Assembly: GCF_000380165.1 (NCBI RefSeq)
Contig: NZ_KB904647.1
Coordinates: 115,756-179,326, forward strand
From: Wenjunlia vitaminophila DSM 41686
GTDB lineage: Bacteria; Actinomycetota; Actinomycetes; Streptomycetales; Streptomycetaceae
Length of the DNA: 63,571 nucleotides
Direction of reading: 5' to 3'
Part shown: positions 1 to 6,701 of the stretch, one piece after another
Layout: each line of letters opens with the position of its first letter
Numbering within the stretch: position 1 is the stretch's first letter
Program-made: the position numbers and the translations under genes
Notes under the pieces: generated by a model
Told to the model about the DNA's origin: nothing
Databases searched by the model: none
The model's input: the letters and a program-made list of their open reading frames with translations, nothing else

Positions 1-229
1 CCCGCCTGCCGGCCTCGGCCTTGGCCTGGGGGGGCAGCGCGCCGATCTCCCGGTTGGCCAGGGCCAGCGGGGAGCGGTCCCCGGCGTGCGCGACCTTCAC
101 CTCGCGCAGCGCCTCCAGGTCGGTGGCGGCGGCGATGGCCGCGAGCGCTTGGTCGCGCGAGCGGGCGACCGCTTCTGGTTTCAGTGCCTCGACCTCGACC
201 GGGTCGTAGGACTTGTTAGGTGCGGACAT
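1..229 (-). CDS. pheS: Phenylalanine-tRNA ligase alpha subunit, N-terminal part (cut by window edge)
   Basis: The first 76 codons of PheS are present; the rest lies beyond the left edge. PheS with PheT charges tRNA-Phe in the cytoplasm. The fragment starts [17 protein letters not shown] and contains the coiled-coil arm region typical of PheS, with a conserved stretch around [19 protein letters not shown] where the family usually reads G-K-S-x-L. The ATG at 229 follows a GGAAGAG ribosome site. Its place after rplT, the RNA methyltransferase and the kinase fits the usual actinobacterial pheST neighbourhood. Identity rests on a short fragment plus context. Confidence 0.82.
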   Translation of the reverse strand, partial: MSAPNKSYDPVEVEALKPEAVARSRDQALAAIAAATDLEALREVKVAHAGDRSPLALANREIGALPPQAKAEAGRR

Positions 230-387
230 CTCTTCCGTTGCTCCTGGTTGGCTGTGCTCGGGCACGGACGGAGAGTCTCGGTCCCGGCACGCTGCGCTGA
301 TCGGCCCACGCCGACGCAGGGATCGAGTCTAGTGCTGCTCCGCCCAGGTCCCCGGTGGACGGGGTGGACGAGGGAGCCCGCCGGGGC

Positions 388-1791
388 TCAGACCAGGGCG
401 GCCGGAGTCCCGACAGGCAGGGTAAATCGGAACTGGGCGCCGCCGCCGGGCGCCCGGCCGACGGCGATGTCACCGCCGTGCGCCTCGATGAGTCCCTTGA
501 CGATGTACAGGCCCAGGCCGGTGCCTCCGCGCTTGCTGCCGCGCCAGAACCGGGTGAACACCCGGTTCATCGACTCCTCGGGGATGCCGGGGCCCTCGTC
601 GCTCACGGTGACAGCGGTCCCTTCCATGACGGCCCCCGGCTTCCCTGGCGCCGAAGGTCCCTGGGCCCTCACCGGGTCCACGTCGATGGTGACGCGTCCC
701 TCGCCGTGGCGCACGGCGTTTTCCAGCAGGTTGCCGAGGATCTGGTCGATCTTGTCCGCGTCCGCCCACAGGTCGGGCAGGTGGGGGTTCACCCGCACCA
801 CGAAGCGCTCGACGCGCTGACCGGTGGCGACGTGGCTCTCCACGTGGCGGCGCACCGCCGCGGCGATGTCCACCTTCTGGCGGCGCACCTCCAGGCGCCC
901 GGCGTCGATCCGGGAGATGTCCAGCAGCTCGGCGATGAGCCGGGTCACCCGGTTGGCGTCCGCGTCCACCGTCTCCAGCATCAGCCGCTTCTGGTCGTCG
1001 GTGAACCGCTCCCACTTGGCGAGCAGGGTCGCGGTGAAGCCCTTGACGCTGGTCAACGGGGAGCGCAGCTCGTGCGCGACGGTGGCGATCAGCTCGGCGT
1101 GGCTGCGCTCGGTGCGGCGCCGGGCCTCGGTGCCCCGCAAACCGATGACCACGCGGAGTACCGGGCCGGTGGGGAACGCCCGGACGTAGCGGGCGGAGAC
1201 GAGTATCTCGTGCCCCCCGGGGAGCAGCAGGTTGCGCTCCGGCTGGCCGACCCGGGTGTACAGACCCCCGTAGGGGTCGGTCAACGTCCACCAGCGGCGG
1301 CCCTCGAGGTCCTCCAGGGGCAGCGCCTCGGCGAGCGGTCGGCCGAGGACCCGCTGACGGTCAAGGCCGGTGATCCGGGCGGCGGCGGTGTTGAAGACGA
1401 CGATCCGGCCGTCCTGGTCAGCCACCACCAACCCGTCCGGCAGGTCGTCCACGGTGATGCCGGGCAGAGCGGCGCCGTCGTCGAACGGGCCGGCCTCACC
1501 GGCCGCGGGGAACGGCTGCGCACCGGGGTCCCCCAGGGGCGCGGGGGCACGGTCCTGTCCGTAGGGGGCGCGGGGCCGCACCGGGGTCACCGTGGCCCGC
1601 GGGGTGACCGCGGGGGATCCGGAGACCGGGGGCGGGCCGGCGGCCTCGGTGAGCCGGGGGGCCTGGGGCAGACGGGGCGTTGACGCCCGGGACTGGGACA
1701 CCTGCGGCTCGGACAGCCGGGACCCGGCCGGGTGGAGCGGGGCTCGGACTCCGCGCCGGGCCCCGGCTCCGCCGTCGTCCGATGCCAACAC
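388..1791 (-). CDS. Orphan cytoplasmic PAS-domain sensor histidine kinase
   Basis: 467 aa. The first about 110 residues are Pro/Ala/Arg-rich and probably disordered. A PAS domain follows (about 115-220), then a HisKA domain with the phospho-acceptor box [13 protein letters not shown] (His about 240) and a C-terminal HATPase domain with the N box [16 protein letters not shown] and [12 protein letters not shown]. No membrane segment is visible, so it is a soluble sensor. The start chosen is GTG at 1791, preceded by AAGGGGG at 7 bases; a GTG 12 codons upstream (1827) is possible but lies against the end of the methyltransferase gene. No response regulator gene is adjacent. The signal it senses is unknown. 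Confidence 0.88.
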   Translation of the reverse strand: MLASDDGGAGARRGVRAPLHPAGSRLSEPQVSQSRASTPRLPQAPRLTEAAGPPPVSGSPAVTPRATVTPVRPRAPYGQDRAPAPLGDPGAQPFPAAGEAGPFDDGAALPGITVDDLPDGLVVADQDGRIVVFNTAAARITGLDRQRVLGRPLAEALPLEDLEGRRWWTLTDPYGGLYTRVGQPERNLLLPGGHEILVSARYVRAFPTGPVLRVVIGLRGTEARRRTERSHAELIATVAHELRSPLTSVKGFTATLLAKWERFTDDQKRLMLETVDADANRVTRLIAELLDISRIDAGRLEVRRQKVDIAAAVRRHVESHVATGQRVERFVVRVNPHLPDLWADADKIDQILGNLLENAVRHGEGRVTIDVDPVRAQGPSAPGKPGAVMEGTAVTVSDEGPGIPEESMNRVFTRFWRGSKRGGTGLGLYIVKGLIEAHGGDIAVGRAPGGGAQFRFTLPVGTPAALV

Positions 1792-1828
1792 GTGTCTACC
1801 CCCTTCCGGGAATCCCGGGACCGTCACC

Positions 1829-2689
1829 TTACCTGGAAGACATCACGCCGCGGCACCCTCGGGGGGCGCGCTGGGCGCGTGCGGACGCGTACAGGCACAC
1901 GGCGGCGGCGGTGGCGAGGTTCAGGCTCTCGGCACGGCCGTGGATGGGGACGCGCACCACCTCGTCGGCGAGTGCGCGGGTCTCCTCCGGCAGTCCCCAC
2001 GCCTCGTTCCCGAAGATCCACGCGGTGGGCCGGCCCAGCAGTCCCTCGTCGAGTTCGGTGTCCAGGTCGCGCTGGGCGGAGCCGTCAGCGGCCAGCACCC
2101 GGACCCCGTCCTGGCGCAACTGGTGCACGGCCTCGGCGACCGGCACCGACACGGCGACCGGGAGGTGGAACAGGCTGCCCGCCGAGGCACGCACCGACTT
2201 GGGGTTGTACAGGTCCACCGAGGCGTCGGTGAGCACCACGGCGTCGGCACCCGCGGCGTCGGCGCAGCGCAGCACGGTGCCGGCGTTCCCCGGGTCGCGG
2301 ACGTGGGCCAGCACGGCGACCAGGCGTGGTCGGGCGGCGACGATCCGCGGCAGCGGGGTGTCCACGAAGCGACACACCCCGACGATGCCCTGCGGGGTGA
2401 CGGTCTGGCTGACCGCCGCCAGCACCTCGTCGGTGGCCAGGTGCACGACGGCGCCGACGGCCCGCCCCTCGGCGACGATGTCGGCGTGCCGGTCCGCGGC
2501 GTCCTCGGTGACGAAGAGCTCCACCAGGGTGGGCCCGGCCCCGTCCCCGACGTGCCCGGCCGCCTCCCGTACGGCCTGGGGGCCCTCGGCGATGAAGCGG
2601 CGCTCCCGGCCCCGGGCGTTGCGCCGGGCCAGGCGGCGCGCCGCCACCACCCGCGGGGAACGTGGGGAGGTCAGCACGGGACTCGCCAT
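1829..2689 (-). CDS. TrmH/SpoU-family RNA 2'-O-methyltransferase
   Basis: 286 aa. A SPOUT-class methyltransferase expected to 2'-O-methylate rRNA or tRNA with SAM. The N-terminal substrate-binding domain (RERRFIAEGPQAVREA) is followed by the catalytic domain with motif 1 (DPGNAGTVLR), motif 2 (FGNEAWGL) and motif 3 (ESLNLATAAAVCLY), which form the knotted SAM site. The ATG at 2689 is chosen because the upstream in-frame extension would run through a perfect hairpin placed as the rplT terminator (2742-2770). It lies between rplT and the kinase, as in Streptomyces. The RNA target cannot be read from sequence. Confidence 0.88.
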   Translation of the reverse strand: MASPVLTSPRSPRVVAARRLARRNARGRERRFIAEGPQAVREAAGHVGDGAGPTLVELFVTEDAADRHADIVAEGRAVGAVVHLATDEVLAAVSQTVTPQGIVGVCRFVDTPLPRIVAARPRLVAVLAHVRDPGNAGTVLRCADAAGADAVVLTDASVDLYNPKSVRASAGSLFHLPVAVSVPVAEAVHQLRQDGVRVLAADGSAQRDLDTELDEGLLGRPTAWIFGNEAWGLPEETRALADEVVRVPIHGRAESLNLATAAAVCLYASARAQRAPRGCRGVMSSR

Positions 2690-2741
2690 GGGCTCGTTTC
2701 TGGGACGGTTCGGACGGTCGCGGGGTGCCCGGAGAACAGCG

Positions 2742-2770
2742 GACCCGCAGGCCCAGGTGGCCTGCGGGTC
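2742..2770 (-). terminator. Perfect 12-bp hairpin after rplT
   Basis: GACCCGCAGGCC (2742-2753) pairs with GGCCTGCGGGTC (2759-2770) around a 5-nt loop, 52 nt past the rplT stop. There is no T-run, which is common for terminators in high-GC actinobacteria. It probably ends or attenuates the infC-rpmI-rplT transcript before the methyltransferase gene. Confidence 0.6.
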
Positions 2771-2821
2771 GCACCGCACGGGTCACGCCCGACCCGTCGG
2801 TGCCGCTCCGCGCGGGGGATG

Positions 2822-3208
2822 CTAGGCGACTGACTTCGGGGCGTTCAGGTCGCTCGGCAGGGCCTTCTGGGCCACCTCGACCAGGGAGGTGAAGGCGTTG
2901 GGGTCGTTGACCGCAAGCTCGGCCAGGATCTTGCGGTCGATCTCGATGTTGGCGGCCTTGAGCCCCTGGATGAACCGGTTGTACGTGATCCCGTTCGCAC
3001 GCGCGGCGGCGTTGATCCGCTGGATCCACAACTGCCGGAAGTCGCCCTTGCGCTTCTTGCGGTCGTTGTAGTTGTAGACGAGGGAGTGGGTGACCTGCTC
3101 CTTGGCCTTGCGGTACAGACGGGAACGCTGGCCCCGGTAACCGCTGGCCTGCTCGAGGATCGCCCGGCGCTTCTTGTGGGCGTTGACCGCCCGCTTGACG
3201 CGTGCCAC
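2822..3208 (-). CDS. rplT: 50S ribosomal protein bL20
   Basis: 128 aa, near the usual length. bL20 binds 23S rRNA and is needed early in large-subunit assembly. The sequence begins [18 protein letters not shown] and carries the family blocks [35 protein letters not shown] and NRFIQGLK. It is third in the infC-rpmI-rplT operon. In other bacteria bL20 represses this operon by binding its mRNA; no matching leader fold was demonstrated here. Confidence 0.98.
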   Translation of the reverse strand: MARVKRAVNAHKKRRAILEQASGYRGQRSRLYRKAKEQVTHSLVYNYNDRKKRKGDFRQLWIQRINAAARANGITYNRFIQGLKAANIEIDRKILAELAVNDPNAFTSLVEVAQKALPSDLNAPKSVA

Positions 3209-3279
3209 TGATGTACTCCTTGACGAGGACCGCGAGGAACTCGCGCGGTCCGTGGGGAATGGGTCCTGGTCCGGATGCC

Positions 3280-3300
3280 GGCCCCCGGGTCACGGGGGCC
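3280..3300 (-). other. Hairpin in the rpmI-rplT intergenic spacer
   Basis: GGCCCCCG and CGGGGGCC arms (8 bp) are separated by 5 nt between the rpmI stop and the rplT start. It could tune translation or processing within the operon. No function is shown. Confidence 0.4.
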
Positions 3301-3305
3301 CCGCA

Positions 3306-3500
3306 TCACTTGCCGAGGAGCTTCTTGACCTTCTTGGCGTCGGCGGGTGCCGTCTCCACCGTGCCGGCGAGGCGGCGCGTCAGCGTGGACGGCTTGCGCT
3401 CGAGCAGGTGACGGCGGCCGGCGCGCTGGCGCATCACCTTGCCCGAGCCGCTCAGGCGGAAGCGCTTGCTGGCGCCACTGTGCGTCTTGTTCTTCGGCAT
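3306..3500 (-). CDS. rpmI: 50S ribosomal protein bL35
   Basis: 64 aa, the standard length. It starts [21 protein letters not shown] and ends [11 protein letters not shown]. It is a small basic protein of the large subunit with the conserved [10 protein letters not shown] block. It sits between infC and rplT in the canonical order and is co-transcribed with them. Confidence 0.98.
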   Translation of the reverse strand: MPKNKTHSGASKRFRLSGSGKVMRQRAGRRHLLERKPSTLTRRLAGTVETAPADAKKVKKLLGK

Positions 3501-3624
3501 CTCGCCGTACTCTCCTCGTCGCTGGCACTCCCGCCGCGCCCGGTCACAGGCATGCGGAAGCGTCGGGTCTTTCGGTTGGCGGTTCCTCAGCGAGGCCCGG
3601 GGGCGCCCGGGAGGACGTCCCGGA

Positions 3625-4224
3625 CTACTCCTCGGAGGGGGCCTCGGCACCGACGGCGCCCTGGCGCTTGCGTGCGGCTGCCGCCTCCCGGGCCTCGGCC
3701 ATCGCCTCGGTCTTCTTCTTGTGCGGACCAAGAACCATGATCATGTTCCGGCCGTCCTGCTTCGGGTTCGACTCCACGAAGCCCAGCTCCCGGACGTCCT
3801 CGGCGAGCCGCTGGAGCAGCCGGTAGCCCAGTTCGGGACGGGACTGCTCACGACCGCGGAACATGATCGTGATCTTGACCTTGTCGCCCTGCTTGAGGAA
3901 CCGGACGACGTGCCCCTTCTTGGTGTCGTAGTCGTGCGGGTCGATCTTCGGCCGGAGCTTCATCTCCTTGATGACCGTGTGCGCCTGGTTCTTGCGCGCC
4001 TCACGGGCCTTCATGGCCGACTCGTACTTGAACTTGCCGTAGTCCATGAGCTTGCAGACCGGCGGCCTGGCGTTCGCCGCGACCTCGACCAGGTCCAGGT
4101 CATACTCCTGGGCCAGCTCGAGCGCTTTGGCGAGGGGCACGATACCGACCTGTTCGCCGCTGGGACCGACGAGTCGCACTTCGGGGACGCGAATCCGGTC
4201 GTTGATGCGGGGCTCGGCGCTGAT
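3625..4224 (-). CDS. infC: Translation initiation factor IF-3 with ATC start
   Basis: 199 aa. IF-3 binds the 30S subunit, monitors the start codon and prevents premature 50S joining. The N-domain begins [20 protein letters not shown]; the linker and C-domain follow ([45 protein letters not shown]), ending in an Ala/Lys-rich tail. No ATG, GTG or TTG suits the start: the only well-placed codon is ATC at 4224, five bases after GAGGAGG. AUU/AUC starts in infC are a known autoregulatory device, since IF-3 discriminates against its own mRNA. The gene heads infC-rpmI-rplT behind a leader of roughly 350 nt. Confidence 0.97.
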   Translation of the reverse strand: MSAEPRINDRIRVPEVRLVGPSGEQVGIVPLAKALELAQEYDLDLVEVAANARPPVCKLMDYGKFKYESAMKAREARKNQAHTVIKEMKLRPKIDPHDYDTKKGHVVRFLKQGDKVKITIMFRGREQSRPELGYRLLQRLAEDVRELGFVESNPKQDGRNMIMVLGPHKKKTEAMAEAREAAAARKRQGAVGAEAPSEE

Positions 4225-4838
4225 GGGGCCTCCTCGGTTGCACCGACGCGACCGCCTGGCGGACAGCCGCGTGAGAATGACGTCTTGTCTTCCGCTCCCG
4301 CCCCCGATGGGGGGAGCGGCCCTGCACACCGCACCTCGGCCACGCAAGAAGCCCCGGAACGGTCGTGGTGGGCTCCTCATCCCGAACCGCGGTTCACCAC
4401 CGCGGCCCTCACCGGAGCACCACCGCGAACGCGTCGCGGGGCACAAGGACGACAAGTACGCATGCACTCGCCGCCGGACCGGACCCGCCGGCCTCGCGGC
4501 CGACCAGGTGGGAGTGCGGAGCCTCCACTTGCGGGCCGGACGTACCTGTGAACACACGCACACCCGGCCGGTCGTCTTCAGTTTACACCAGCCCGTCGCG
4601 ATCCTCCGTCCGGCACGGCCCTTCGGGTTCGGGCCGCCGTCGGCCGCCGCGCGGGGCGCGCGGAGCCGGGAGGCACACGCCTCCCGGCTCCACGGGACCG
4701 GCCCTTAACGGGCGACGAAGACCCTTTCCCCGGTCGTCCCTCGCCCGCCCCCTGGGGCCGGCCTCCGCTCCCGGGACCGCGGGGCCGCCGCCCCGCGGTC
4801 CGGTGCGGACGGGCCGACGCTCCCGATCAGCGAAGCGA
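4225..4838 (-). promoter_or_regulatory. infC leader/promoter region and downstream space of the halogenase gene
   Basis: No credible gene lies in this stretch. On the minus strand TAAACT at 4580-4585 is a plausible -10, which gives infC a 5' leader of about 350 nt. The leader has a GC-rich hairpin at 4292-4319 (CCGCTCCC/GGGAGCGG arms) and ends in GAGGAGG just before the ATC start. A long structured leader suggests control by attenuation or ribosomal-protein binding. The far end holds the halogenase terminator (4662-4691). The promoter call rests on the -10 only; no good -35 was seen. Confidence 0.45.
4662..4691 (-). terminator. Perfect 13-bp hairpin downstream of the halogenase gene
   Basis: GGAGCCGGGAGGC (4662-4674) and GCCTCCCGGCTCC (4679-4691) flank an ACAC loop, about 150 nt past the halogenase stop. 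There is no U-tract. The perfect stem and position suggest a terminator isolating the halogenase transcript from the infC promoter. Confidence 0.6.
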
Positions 4839-6494
4839 CTAGAAGATCTTCCTGCCGGTCACGAAGTGCCGCACCGTCTCCTTCGACGTGCCCACCATGT
4901 ACTCGCGCATGAACGGCGGCGCCTTGCGGGCCGACCAGCCCACCATCCTGATCAGCCGCTGCGGGTTCGGGTTGATGAACCGGGTGGCCGGATCCGCCAC
5001 GCCCAGGGACGGCGGGATCCAGTCCGCGTCCTGGAGGTGCCCGTACAGCCGTCTGGTGGCGGCGTCCACGGACATCTCGCCGGACTCCACGGCCTCGATG
5101 GAGCGCACCATGTCATCGAAGGTCTGTTTGAATCCGTCGTTGTCCGGCCACCAGAGCCCTGGATAGGGGGCCTCTTCCAGCCGCCGGTAGTAGCCGTCGT
5201 CGCCGGAGCGCCGGGCCTTGAGGTCACTGTGGATGATCCGGAACGCCCCGGGCAGCGACCCGAAGCTCCAGATGCGGTACACGGTCTGCCACAGGTCGTA
5301 GTTCGGCCACGTGATGAACGCGCTGTTGACCAACTTGTCGTTGTAGTCGATGAGGTTCTGCTCGAGGACGTCGACGTACTTGAAACGATCGACGGAGAAG
5401 TCGTCCTCGTCGAGCGCCTCCAGCAGCCGCCAGGCGAGCGAGTTGATGATTTCCGCGGTATTGGACATGCCGCGGGAGAACAGCGGGTCCACGAAACCGG
5501 CCGCGTGGCTCAACATGGCCCACCGGTGGCCGACGGACTGCTTCGAGGAGTACTGGAGCCGGTCCGTCCGCACGAACTCGCGAACCGAACGGGCGCGGAA
5601 GAGCTGTTGGTGCACCAGGGGGAACCGCTTGACGTGCGCCCAGAACTCCTCCTCGGCCGTCATGTCCTCCTGCTTGGGATAACGCCGGGGGTCGAGCTGC
5701 ACCCCGACGCTGCACAGGTTGCTCGCCGACCTCTTGTGGTTGTTGAAAGGAATGATCCAGAACCAGCCCCGCTCGAACATGTGGTGCATCGTTCCGGTGT
5801 GCCAGGGCAGCGGCGGGGTGTCCCTCCGCGAGGCGTTGATGTGCCGGTCGAGCGGCTCCACGCCGATCATGTGGGTGAAGATGGACCGCGCGTGGTGCTT
5901 CAGCGGGGTGGGCTCCTCACGCAGCTCGAGCTTCTGGGCCACCGGTGACCGGTAACCACTGCCGTCAACGAGGAAGCGGGCCTGGTACGAGGTGCCGTCC
6001 TCACCGTGGACGACGACCTCGTCCTCCCCGAGGTCGATATCGACAACCCGGTAGTTCTGCTTGGCGTGACAACCGTACTTGATAGCCACCGAGAAGAGGT
6101 ACGCGTCGGTGTCCTGCCGGTAGTAGTGCACGGCCTGGTGCAATACCTTGGGAAGCCGGAACTGGTTGCACTCGTACGGGTCGGGGTACTGCCCGTCCCG
6201 GTGAATCATGAATCCGAAGTGTCGTTTCAGGCCCGAGGAGTTCCCAATGAATTTCGTGGTCTCCCCGAGGCTACCCATGTTGCCGATCTCGGGCACGCCG
6301 TACCGATGCGCCAACATTCTGAGGTGCACGAGAGTGTAGCCGACCGTCGACTCACCGATGGCGAACCTCGGGTGGCTGCTCGAATCGATGAGAAGGACTT
6401 TCTTTCCAGCTCTTGCCAATATCGCTCCCATGATGGAGCCGGCAAGACCCGTGCCGAGCACGATGACGTCGTAGCTATTCTCCCGGTGCTTCAT
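4839..6494 (-). CDS. Flavin-dependent halogenase-like enzyme, stand-alone
   Basis: 551 aa. Flavin halogenases use FADH2, O2 and halide to halogenate electron-rich substrates. The FAD motif GTGLAGS is at 14-20, GES at 47-49, the diagnostic WxWxIP motif as WFWIIP at 244-249, and FVDPLFSRG at 334-342, matching FxxPxxSxG. Lys81 in TKFIG resembles the catalytic-Lys context of tryptophan halogenases, but the partner Glu (the E of PLES in those enzymes) is Phe here. The site therefore reads like CmlS-type halogenases, where the Asp of DPLFS can link FAD. Substrate is unknown and no flavin reductase is nearby. The ATG at 6494 has GAGGAG 6 nt upstream. The LAL regulator gene lies just upstream on the same strand. 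Confidence 0.8.
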   Translation of the reverse strand: MKHRENSYDVIVLGTGLAGSIMGAILARAGKKVLLIDSSSHPRFAIGESTVGYTLVHLRMLAHRYGVPEIGNMGSLGETTKFIGNSSGLKRHFGFMIHRDGQYPDPYECNQFRLPKVLHQAVHYYRQDTDAYLFSVAIKYGCHAKQNYRVVDIDLGEDEVVVHGEDGTSYQARFLVDGSGYRSPVAQKLELREEPTPLKHHARSIFTHMIGVEPLDRHINASRRDTPPLPWHTGTMHHMFERGWFWIIPFNNHKRSASNLCSVGVQLDPRRYPKQEDMTAEEEFWAHVKRFPLVHQQLFRARSVREFVRTDRLQYSSKQSVGHRWAMLSHAAGFVDPLFSRGMSNTAEIINSLAWRLLEALDEDDFSVDRFKYVDVLEQNLIDYNDKLVNSAFITWPNYDLWQTVYRIWSFGSLPGAFRIIHSDLKARRSGDDGYYRRLEEAPYPGLWWPDNDGFKQTFDDMVRSIEAVESGEMSVDAATRRLYGHLQDADWIPPSLGVADPATRFINPNPQRLIRMVGWSARKAPPFMREYMVGTSKETVRHFVTGRKIF

Positions 6495-6542
6495 CGTTCG
6501 CTCCTCGCCGAGCATCCCGGAAATTCGCGGGACACTCCTGCT

Positions 6543-6578
6543 GATCACGATGGGTCATTTCGAACCTACGTCGTGATC
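6543..6578 (-). promoter_or_regulatory. Inverted repeat in the halogenase promoter region (candidate LAL operator)
   Basis: GATCACGA (6543-6550) and TCGTGATC (6571-6578) form a perfect 8-bp inverted repeat with 20 bp between. TAGGTT, a possible minus-strand -10, lies inside the spacer. The site ends about 50 bp upstream of the halogenase ATG and is the best candidate operator for the LuxR-family regulator encoded next door. Binding is inferred from position and symmetry only. Confidence 0.5.
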
Positions 6579-6701
6579 CAGAAGGCGTACACCCTTATTT
6601 CTGTCCGCGGCGAATGCACGGGGCCACCCCTACCGAACGCGGTGGACACCCCACACGAGCTCCCCTGCCGGGGGAGGGCGACCACCCCCGGCAGGCACAG
6701 G

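Noticed and set aside
4839-6494. Calling the halogenase a tryptophan 7-halogenase
   Set aside because: The VEPLES-type motif with the catalytic Glu of tryptophan halogenases reads VDPLFS here, as in CmlS-like enzymes, so a tryptophan substrate is not supported.
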